From positions 65,331,176 to 65,395,175 of the forward strand of contig CM049316.1 in assembly GCA_026874595.1 (NCBI GenBank): 64,000 nt of DNA, given 5' to 3'. Shown here piece by piece: positions 13,655 to 22,921 of the stretch. This DNA comes from Sipunculus nudus (Eukaryota; Annelida; Sipuncula; Golfingiida; Sipunculidae). How positions within the stretch are numbered: the stretch's first letter is position 1; each line of letters begins with the position of its first letter. The notes beneath the pieces are model-generated. The model was not told the DNA's origin, ran no database searches, and saw only the letters and a list, made by a program, of their open reading frames with translations. The position numbers and the translations under genes were made by a program.

Positions 13655-13890
13655 ATCGTCGGCGCTTATATATGATTCTACCCCTGGCGGGTCTTACGCG
13701 ATTAAATTTTTAGCCAGGCGAGGTAGAATTCGAGTCCGGGATATAGGAATGAAACGGGAATTATGGGTCAGTTGGTTTAGTCATTAACCTCACTTGCACG
13801 TATATTAATAATATACTTTAGCATTAGTATTTTTTAGAAGTCCTGTGGGCAGAAATCAGATTGTTTTATACACGCTATTACAGGGATATC
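13655..13890 (+). repeat. Dispersed repeat, copy 2 of 2
   Basis: Counterpart of 3745-4010, same orientation. It shares CAGTTGGTTTAGTCATTA, CACTTGCACGTA and a TTTTATACACGCTATTA block. Confidence 0.65.
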
Positions 13891-15245
13891 TGGACCAAGG
13901 TATTGGAGCTGGATCTTACTATCGGACAGACCTAAGTTTATAACTTAGGGAAAATGTCCTCGATGAAAAACGTTACCTCATAATAGTTCAGGTCTTCATT
14001 GTGTGGAGTATATATTTATATGTGTAACTATATATTTTTAAGCCTAACCCGTAGTTAGGGAAGCTTATGGGTTTGATTAGGTTATTTCTATATCAATATG
14101 TTTTTGGACTTTTTCACAGTGCAGAAAACACCATCTTATGTTTTCCCCTTTTTCCATGCTTGCGCTAGATCTCAAATATGGCTAACTTATAAAATCTGAC
14201 CTTTGGGTACAAACATTTTCCAGTGTGACAGATGTGCACCTAATATTTGTTTTTGACCTTGACCTTATTTCTAAGGTGGTACATTTCATAGCCGATTCCC
14301 AATTATCATTCAGTTGAAGGCATCGCGGGAACGCTCCAGTGATCGCCTGGTGATTATGAACATCCACCTGACAATTTTCTTTCGTCAGCTTGTATAAATA
14401 TATATGATGTATCAGTGGTCTTTGGCCTTTTCGTCCCTTTGATTACATCTAGGACAGTAACATGATCCATTTGTCATTTTCGTCTTGTATACATACAAAA
14501 TCCAACTGGGTATCAGTTGCCGTACAATTATCAACTGAAATTTTCCTCCATCGATTAAAAGCTTGGCAAGGTACACATTTTCCATGCTGAGAGGAGCTAG
14601 GACAGCCTTAATCAGTTTGTTCAGTTCCTATTACTCTCCCATCTGTCTTTAATCATGCTGGTAAGGTATTATCTCATTATAGTAATGGTGTTTACAGACT
14701 GTATTGATTGGCTCCTAAGTGCAGTTCCGTCTTTCTTTCATCGCAGACATTCTACTGTGTACATCACTATAAACACCAGTTTACAGATCGCGTCCAAATT
14801 TAAAAATAATCCTTCCTTGCTTCCTTTTAACAAATCTTTGTAATCCTAAAACAGTATATCAATATCATCCAAGAGATGTCAGATCGAGTTCTCTGTCCAA
14901 GCAGGTGTAAAAGAATAGCTTTAAAACAAACATGGAAGAATGCATTACTTCAGGCTAATCAAAGAAGGTGGTTTACTTTGCCTGTGCCAGTCCAGGTTTG
15001 CCGATGTGTTTACCAGAAGGCAAACAGGATTAACTGTTCTGCATGTACACGTCTAAGCGCATACAATCCTGAGTCATCAAACCTTTAACAGACGTTGAAT
15101 TCAATGTGACAAAACGAAACCAGATGGACTTGCTCCATCACACAAATAGTCAAACAAAATTGGTAGCAGCCCAACTTCGTCACATGGCTAATTGGCGCTG
15201 TGATTTTTTTTTCGCATTAAAAACGGCTTGAACCATTTTGCATTT
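13891..15245. other. No gene recognised
   Basis: AT-rich. Several 60-70 codon frames are present without recognisable features. At 15122-15140 a short DGLAPSH reading resembles a retrotransposon motif but has no supporting sequence around it. Confidence 0.4.
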
Positions 15246-15246
15246 A

Positions 15247-15400
15247 GGGGGTAGGACGTAGCCTAGTGGTTAAGGCCTTGGAGCTAAAAATCACGGGTTC
15301 GACAACCACCCCCCCCCCCCCCCCGGTGCTCCAATAGCATTATGGTGAAACCACCATATAGAATCTCAGAGATGTCTTAGCCACAGGTTATGGCTCTTTG
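15247..15400 (+). mobile_element. tRNA-derived SINE
   Basis: TAGCCTAGTGG at 15259-15269 matches the RNA polymerase III A box, and GGTTCGACAACC at 15296-15307 matches the B box with an insertion-like change. The spacing is that of a tRNA head. A C tract follows, then a non-tRNA body. No cloverleaf tRNA gene can be folded from it, so I call a SINE rather than a tRNA. Confidence 0.65.
15309..15324. repeat. Poly-C tract
   Basis: About 16 C bases in a row directly after the SINE B box. Confidence 0.9.
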
Positions 15401-15929
15401 TTTATGTCTAACCCCGCGCATAAAAAATATGAAATCCAGAAGGCTTAAAAATAAGATATCATTCTTAATTAATGGATACCTTCATCCTCATTCAATAGAC
15501 AAAAAAAAATTTGCCTTGACTTGTGAAAGGGTTATAGTGGACCTAAAGTCACGCATGTTAAAACATATATATAAATATCACCGAAAACAGTAATTTCTAA
15601 AACTGCAAAAAAATAAAAAAGAGAAATCAATTATTTAATCATTGGCATAAAAGCTGTTTCAAGATCTGTGTTGTAGAGTAAAGACTAAAGCAAGAAGGTG
15701 CAAACATCCATAAATATAACTGCATTTTTTCCTGGTAAAACTTCACAAATAGGGACAAACTGCACGTTAAGATTTACCCAGTTTCTGGTTGTTTGATACC
15801 TTTGGATATGTTGGCAAGTTACGAGTACTTCCACATTTACAAGAAATGCATTTAGGGTAACCCCTGAAACTTCTAATACTTTACTATCTAATACTTTGCT
15901 CTTTACTTTCTGTGCTCCATTTCATTAAC

Positions 15930-16445
15930 TTTCCGATGTAACTACTGGTCAAGAATTCCAAGAATTTTACAGAGGGTTCTGCCAGATTACAGTTAGTGCT
16001 TTGTCACGTGACCTGCAAAACCTGATCACGTGATAACAATAGTTGCCTCACACGAAAATCGCTAAAACGCACTTGACAAGTTATTTCATCCTTTTTCACA
16101 CTTTCATTAATCATACTTGTCAATTTGCTTTTTAATTTTAGACATTTTATCAGCTTCTAACACGAACAAGGCTTCAGGCACCAGATTTATCTGTGACAAT
16201 TAATACATAGAGGGGCTTCAGGTTTATTAAATATAGAAAAAATATATATATATTGTAAAGACTGGTCGGAGAGACACAAGAATTCGTTCATGCTGCGCCA
16301 ATGATTACAGAGATTAATTGACTATATTAATACTCTCGGATTTTCTGCTGAAAGTGGTTCTCGCCGCTACATGGCCAAATGGCGGTCAGTTTTTTTCCGA
16401 ATGTTATCATGACACTTGTATTCTGAAGTGCCAACAGACATAAAA
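15930..16445 (+). repeat. Long decayed repeat, partial copy 4
   Basis: Only the central part of the array unit is present: the TCACGTGACCTGCAAAACCTG block (16005), ATCATACTTGTCAATTTGC (16112), AACACGAACAAGGCTTCAGG (16159), the AATTAATACATAGAG block and CTCGGATTTTCTGCT (16334). It stands about 2.6 kb from the end of copy 3. Confidence 0.7.
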
Positions 16446-16969
16446 AATATTTTTATTCTATCTAAAAATATATTAATCTGAAAGACTACGTGTTGAAACA
16501 TCTTTTTCTGCTTTGCTTTTAGTACAAGGCACTTAAAAATGACTTTACCTTCAATATAAAACATGCTGCCAACTTAAAATATATTTTGAGAAAGTTTTCT
16601 TGTTCTTATTTCCTCAGTTGTCCTAGGCCAAGTTGTTTTATCACTGATTAAACCTGCCATTCTTTAGAATATTGTCAGTTTTTTATTATGAATTAGTATA
16701 ACCTGTCGTACTCTCGAATATTGTCAGTTTGTCCGTTAGTCTGTTAGCTATCGCTCTTAGCTCATCTGCGTGACCAGGTGATTATAATTGTCTTATTATA
16801 CAATTATTACTACCGTTATTTCAGTGTACATATCTCTGAATCGGCTTTCATTATATGCTGCTAACTCTATTTATTTTGTTGCATTGTCATGTTGTTCATA
16901 ATTATTATATTGCTCTTACTGAGTTTCTAACACAGGTTATACCAGCAAGATTCTTCTCACTGAAAACAT
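16446..16969. other. No gene recognised
   Basis: AT-rich sequence without recognisable repeats or protein features. Confidence 0.4.
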
Positions 16970-17059
16970 AAGGTTGTCAAATCGACAACTTTTGGGTTAT
17001 CGAATGGGTTCACATAAAACAACAACCAAGGTTTGCGAACTATCTATTTGACAACCCTT
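16970..17059. repeat. Short inverted-repeat element
   Basis: AAGGTTGTCAAAT at 16970 pairs with ATTTGACAACCCTT at 17046. Each arm is itself partly palindromic (GTTGTC...GACAAC on the left, AACCCTTTAGGGTT across the right edge). This may be a miniature element or a hairpin. Confidence 0.4.
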
Positions 17060-17690
17060 TAGGGTTGTAGTTTGCCCCGGCTGGAAGTTATATAAAAAAT
17101 GTGCAGGTTATTCGAAATTCTCATTTAAGCAGAAAATTTGATTTATCAGGTTTTCATTTACATAAACGATACCACGGTAACAGTATTGATAATTTCGAGC
17201 AGAAATAAGAAAGCTGATTTTTGGAAAATGTTTGGACTGTTTTTCAAACCATGCACGGTCATGCCGCAACACAGAGTTAGTGCTATTGAACAATGTATAT
17301 GATACATCAGAAACTAAACTTATGTGAAATAATATACAGATAGATTTTTCGAGCCAGAGCTGAAGAGAAATGAGACGCTTGTAATCTGTAAATACTTATC
17401 AGGTATTAAATCCTTATATGTGGCATAAACTTAAACATAAATCAAAATCTTGAAATTCTCAATCCTCATTTTCATCTTTCTCCCAGCAAAATAGTAGTTC
17501 TTGCAAGCTCCAGCAACACGTGGTATTCAATTGTGGAAGGATAATGTTCGACCCATTCTGTATTCCAAGCAAGCCAAAGAAAACACATACTAAAAATGAA
17601 AGATCTGGATTCGTTACGAAATTCGCGCAATTACACATCTTCCATTTAGGTTGATAATTCTAAGACAGGTTCTTATAGCGCCCTTCTGGC
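17060..17690. other. No gene recognised
   Basis: AT-rich non-coding sequence. Confidence 0.4.
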
Positions 17691-17694
17691 AGAT

Positions 17695-17960
17695 GTATTG
17701 ACTTGTTTATCTGCAAGCTGTTAGTAAACATGGCACATGTGCTTATATTGGCAAACAGAAAAAGCATGTGACTGCAGATTGTTGACTGCACAAGTGCGGA
17801 AGTTGAAAAGTAACTAGTTGGTGGTGATGACAATATATGAAGAGTCTTATGTGTTTTGCAAACTCTGAATCGTCTGATGTGTCCCCAGATGTCCTTGTTT
17901 GATGTGCTTTGTTTAAAATCATGGACTTTTTTGCAGGGCCCCCCAAATGTTATAAATAAG
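17695..17960 (+). repeat. Dispersed repeat (TTGTTTATC family), copy 1
   Basis: Shares ACTTGTTTATC, TGTTAGTAAAC or GTTTGTAAAC, TTTGCAAA and CCAGATG(C/T)CCTTGTT in the same order with 51535-51770, and the first part with 26515-26600. Non-coding. Confidence 0.5.
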
Positions 17961-18271
17961 TAAATATAAACGACTTGTACCGCCTTTGCAACGTGGTATA
18001 AGCGTTTTTTTTTGGCTATTTTCTTTTATGAATACGCCCCTTTAATGGATTCCGCCAAAGCAAATTATATATACTACCGACTAACATATATCACAAACAA
18101 GTAAACAAAAAAACTGCTTTAATCAAATATCATGCGTTAGCCTTTCTTAGAAAGGTAACGTTTGAGTAGGAAACCTCTAAGTGAGAAAAATCTCAATATC
18201 CAAATTGGATGGATGAAGGAAAAAGATTTGTCCAATTATAAAGACGGAAAATTGTCAGGCCTTAAATAAAC

Positions 18272-18562
18272 ATGATCTTTTCTCGGTTGGGACATATTAA
18301 TATGAATATTCATCAGATCAACCGTCTCGACACCAAAAAAGCCCCGAACATTATCCGACGCGAAGTGATCAACTTCTCGAAGAGTTTGTTTTCCGTGGCA
18401 CTTCGTGATTTAATTAAGGACGATGTGCCCGGTGTGATGTTTCAGTACAAGGAGTTCACCGAAGGTTTCTTATTAAATGGTTCATGTACTTCCCTCAGTC
18501 TAATCCACTCTGTAAAGATTCCAGGCCTTCATGAACGGCCCACTAGGTGCCACAGTTATTAA
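18272..18562 (+). other. Candidate exon of unknown function
   Basis: A 96-codon frame whose middle part (about 18300-18465) looks more protein-like than its surroundings: mixed codons, higher GC, amphipathic composition (for example REVINFSKSLFSVALRDLIKD). It lies 1.2 kb upstream of the RGK exon on the same strand, so it could be an upstream exon of that gene, part of a separate gene, or chance. I do not recognise the protein. No clear acceptor or donor fixes its limits; the sequence after FTE reads GTTTCT, a poor donor. Confidence 0.2.
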
Positions 18563-19730
18563 TTTGTCTCGATGAGATACGCCTAAAAAATACATGTTCT
18601 TCTCTTTTCCGGACTTGTTGGAATAGTGCGTGAACACGTGTGTTATCATTATGGACAAGCGTGTGTTAGCTTTGAAGTCCTGAGAAAATTGCTTAAGATT
18701 GTTAGTACTTATTAAGGAAATGGCTGCACTGAAATGAAGCTTTTTAGGTGCGACTTAATAGCCCATTGACTAACAGCCCTCCTTTGTTGTTGCTATCGGG
18801 TGAAGATGAATTAAGAGGTGTTCCGTAACCAGAACAGATAGGCTTACCACAAGCAATAACAAATTTGAAGATGAAAAAAGTACGGGGATGCGGGGATCAG
18901 CTCTGCTTGGTTTAAATCGATCCGAATATGCCAGCTTAGTACTTTAATGTGGAAAAGCGGCTGACAGATTGGTATATCGTTGAAAAACATCACCAAAGGG
19001 TATTGCCTCGGCTCATGATTTCCTCTTCCAGAAATGATGTAACCAGGCGTGCGGTTTTACATATATCTTGATTCGCGGATATGTAAAAAACGGATGATTA
19101 TTTTCAACTGAAACAAAGGCAGAGAAGATTATTGTTTATTTTCAACAGAAGCGTAACAAGAAAATATTCAAATGAAGTTATAAAAACTAGAAAAAGTGAT
19201 TCTGTTGTGCAATACATTCTGATACATAAAAACACATGGGTCTCATGAATATTCATAAAATAGCATAAGGTCACAGGGTCACATTAATAATATTCATGAA
19301 ATAATAAGAAAGGTGTACAGCAGTCCGTTCCATAGATATGATAACTTTTTTTAATATTTAGAATTCACTGTAAATTTACCTACGTTGATTGCGTGTCTTA
19401 TTCAGTGTGTTCTTTTATCATTGTTTATTAATTTTTATGGGGTAAATTACCGGTATTTTAGATTTAGTGAATTAGTAGATTTGTAATGCAAGCCAAGATA
19501 AGGCGTTCTTGATGTGGTATGGATCCATATCATGATCAGGATTCAGTGACATCATCAAGGAATATTCACAAATGTTCAGTCACTTATGTACGAGTGAACC
19601 AGGAAATAAAGGCTGTATAAGTGAATGCCTACACGACATAGGCTTTTAAAACTTGGTTTTATTCCTAGTTTTATAAAAATATACTCACATAACTAAGTTA
19701 AAGGTCATTGTAGTTTTATTTCATGCAATT
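18563..19730. other. No gene recognised upstream of the RGK exon
   Basis: AT-rich. No CpG-rich promoter or convincing 5' exon was visible, although untranslated exons cannot be detected by eye. Confidence 0.35.
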
Positions 19731-19753
19731 TTGTTCCTTTTTTGTGTTTCCAG
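19731..19753 (+). promoter_or_regulatory. 3' splice site before the RGK exon
   Basis: A T-rich tract (ttgttccttttttgtgtttc) is followed by CAG at 19751-19753, and the start codon begins two bases later. This implies at least one untranslated 5' exon upstream, which I could not locate. Confidence 0.6.
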
Positions 19754-19754
19754 T

Positions 19755-20517
19755 ATGGAGGAAGACGCATTTTACGAGGACGAGTTTGAGGAATTCCGTG
19801 TCCGGGCTAACAGTGGTGGCGCACTTCCAGAAAAATGGCGCCGACGCAAAGAAATGCTGGACCGCAAGCGGTGTCGGGTGGGAAGTGACTGTTCATACGA
19901 CAGACCTGTTTCTAGTGAGAGCAGGGGAGGCAGAAATGAACTATTATCTGAGGCTTTGGTAAAGAGAATGAGCAGTTTACGACTTCGTGACGACCAAATT
20001 CGCGCAGCTCAATATTCCCGATTTATCGCTCGTCGTCCACGTGCACAATCCGACCAGCCAAGGGCGTCAGATACTGAAAACGACACTCAGTCGTTAAGCA
20101 CGCACGAGACTCAGTTAGACTTGTCTCGTCCAATGCGACCACGCGGGGCTACAATGCCCAGTAAAACTGAATTATCTAAACTAAGGGAGAAATTCCGACG
20201 GTGTTCTAAAGGTAATAATGAACTGAGACGAGTCAGGAGTTTCAAGATTACATCAAAAGGGATTGTCAAGACTGCTCAGAGTATTGTGGTCCCTAAAACG
20301 GAGTCCTTGACCTCGCTAGGTCAGGAAGAGACCTTGACCTTTGACATGCCTTTGCAGACAGAGAGTGAAGATTCATTGGGTAGTTCTCACAGTGAAACGT
20401 CCAATGAGCATGGAGCTTATAATGTAGCGGTATTAGGCAGCCATGGTGTGGGCAAAAAACTTCTAATTCATCGTTTTATGGCCATGGAATCAGGTAATTC
20501 TGCCGCAGTCAGTTTCG
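19755..20517 (+). CDS. First coding exon of an RGK-type (Rad/Gem/Rem-like) small GTPase, partial
   Basis: This exon encodes 254 residues plus one base. RGK proteins are Ras-related GTPases with long N-terminal extensions; in animals where they have been studied they bind voltage-gated calcium channel beta subunits and reduce channel activity at the membrane. Visible here: an acidic start (MEEDAFYEDEFEEF, residues 1-14); a basic, Ser/Arg-rich, probably disordered extension; a segment RRVRSFKITSKGIV from residue 158, with Ser162 in a basophilic kinase (R-x-x-S) context of the kind used for 14-3-3 binding in this family; an acidic Ser/Thr-rich linker; then NVAVLGSHGVGKK (residues 223-235), the first beta strand and P-loop. 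The usual Ser/Thr after GK is Lys235. I chose the ATG at 19755 because a good acceptor ends just before it and the following frame is the one that reaches the P-loop. The reading frame stays open past the donor for about 20 codons of intron. The rest of the G domain is missing. Family assignment rests on N-terminal layout plus P-loop; another divergent Ras-like family is the alternative. Confidence 0.75.
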
Positions 20518-20523
20518 GTGAGT
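20518..20523 (+). promoter_or_regulatory. 5' splice site after the RGK exon (phase 1)
   Basis: GTGAGT directly follows the TTCG that ends the coding part. It leaves one base of the next codon, so the intron is phase 1. Beyond it the frame becomes hydrophobic, low-complexity and soon stops. A second donor-like GTAATT at 20494, after CAG, is also phase 1 and would shorten the protein by eight residues. Confidence 0.6.
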
Positions 20524-21855
20524 CATTTGTAATATCAATTTTCCTTTTCAGTCAACCCTACATGTTTATAATTTAAATTAGTTTCGCTGGGAAACACGCT
20601 CATTCAAAATCAACCAAAAAGATATTTATATTGAATATAAGACAAAAAAAGAAAATTATATATCATTTTTACCATGGTACAGTGTTTGTGCTGATGGTAC
20701 ACAGAATTGTTTTTATAATTTTCATTAATTTTTTTAAATTTTTAAAAAGAACGCTATTTAAGGAAACCCAGTAATAGCAAGGTACTAATGGCGTATATTA
20801 AACTACATTGCAATATCTCTAAACCGTGTCCCTCTGCAATGTATCTTTCTTGATTAAAAATGAAATTTCATTTTTTTTTCATTAATTAAAATTGAAAATT
20901 TTAAGTTTTAAGGTAGATATATGAGGTTATCCCAGCAAGGGTATATAAATTCCTCGATTTCTCCGTATAGTCTCTTTGAACTGTACTCGTTGTCTTTTTG
21001 GGATCTTTTTCACTCTTTTACTTATTGTTTTTCCTCATATCATTTACCTTTTCACCATTAGTCTATAGACCAAAGAGGTTTCTCAGATCGCCAACACTTT
21101 TTTAATTAGCAGAATACAAAATGCATGATAACAGAGCGGGGTTGGCAGCTTTCTAAAAAATATGAACTTTTTTCCATGGCAACTTCAGTAACTTTCGCAA
21201 TAATGCCGATATTTAATTAAATGTATATAACTGTGTTGATTTTGTACATAAAAAGTTAGAATAAACTCACAAATGCAGCAAATTTAAGTACAGAGTTATG
21301 AAGTTTCCATGCGCTATAGGAACAAGCTTATATTTTTTAGAAATTATCCTTCGTCGCACCGCTTTTATGCATTTGATGAAAGCTATTAAATAAAAAGTCT
21401 TAAATAATTCAAATGGTAATTCGCTCTCTTTTGGCAACGATAGGTCCTGTGTATCGGTTCTGGCCGATAGACTATTTACTTCAAGGATATTCCACAGATT
21501 ACATGCAGTAACACCCATTTCATATTTTTCACCCCATTAAAATTTGCTAAGATAAAACACTCCCATATTTTAGGCATTCATTAAGTATTAACATGTAAAA
21601 TGTGAGCTAATAATACAAGCCACAGTCGGATGCATTGACGTGATAAATTACATGTCATTAACAACATGTCAGTAAAATATGTTATTCAGTACATCTAGTC
21701 GCAATATACTCATATATGTTGTTCTTTATAAGAATGATTGGTCTATATCTTTCAAAATACTGCAATTGTAGCCAAGTTTATCATTGTACGCTAATATCAG
21801 ATATTTATGTGGTAATGAGCTGTGCGTGTATTCCTTCAGTCCGAAAAAAATCATT
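20524..21855 (+). other. Start of a probable long intron
   Basis: AT-rich, with oligo-A and oligo-T runs. I saw no exon-like stretch with GTPase motifs on the + strand, and no repeat family member. Confidence 0.4.
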
Positions 21856-21995
21856 TAGAAGATTAAATTCCAGGGTCTGTTTACTGTTTGCAAAACACTA
21901 TATGATATTTCAGAAGATTAAATTCCAGGATCTGTTTATAGTTTGCAAAACACTATATGCTATGTCAGAAGATTAAATTTCAGAGTCTGTTTACA
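21856..21995. repeat. 55-bp tandem repeat, about 2.5 copies
   Basis: AGAAGATTAAATTCCAGG recurs at 21857, 21912 and 21967 with GTTTGCAAAACACTATATG between. The period is not a multiple of three, so the small open frame covering it is not under repeat-length constraint. Confidence 0.85.
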
Positions 21996-22907
21996 TAAGG
22001 TTCGCTTGAGTAGATTTTAATCTATGAATATTCCAGTCCGTGCGTACCGGTGTTTACAAATATATGAAAAATCTAGACTCTGCTTGATTGCAATGACAAT
22101 CAACATTTAACCACGCAAACTGGAACATGTCGGGCTTAAACTGGATTATATGATAGTCCCTGTAATAAAGACAACAACATAATGAAAGTTTAAACTATAA
22201 ACGTCTGTCAAATCGAAAAAATTAACTCTACTAAACGATGCCTTGAGGTGCCAATATAAAGCCCTTTTAAATCTTTTGAACTGAATTGTCGTTATTTGTT
22301 ATTTTAGAAAAATGTTTTCTTTGTCTTATTGATTGTAGACCAAATGTACCTTTTCAATGCTCATGCGTCTGTAGGACTGTAATCATATATGTGATTACAA
22401 AAATGGTCGTTTGCTGTATTTTGGTCCAAGGAGCCTCGGATGCTCAGGCGTTTTGTTAAGTGATAACAAAAACAAAATTTTGGTCTGATATGATCCTCTT
22501 CGTGAACGAAAGTTTGTTTTCCTTGCTATTACTATAGATTTCACACAAGATTTTTCGATATACCAGACCTGAATTCTGAGTGTCAGCCGTAGCCAAAAGG
22601 TGTCGCTGGTTTGGAGGGAAGGCTCCATTTATGCTAATGAGTTCAGGCAAGCTTTCCTCGCTGTCCCAGTGTTGTATTGCCTAAAATTCAAAGCAGATAC
22701 ATAGAAGAAAACAAGGATTGATATTAAGTCATTGTCCCCATATTTTTTTACCCAATATAATCTGGAAAACGGAGCTATGCACGCATAAAACTAAACAGGG
22801 CTGGCTTTCGCGTCTCGTGCCATTTTCTTCCCTACTTCTTCCAGATTTATGTATGAATTTTACTGGCATTTTCAGAACACTGTGTCCCCGGGCCAGGGTG
22901 GTCACAG

Positions 22908-22921
22908 CCCCCCCCCCCCCC
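22908..22921. repeat. Poly-C tract
   Basis: About 14 C bases. Confidence 0.9.

Noticed and set aside
15122-15160. DGLAPSH reading as a second reverse-transcriptase tail
   Set aside because: Only one short motif, with no LWN-x-P core or other support nearby.
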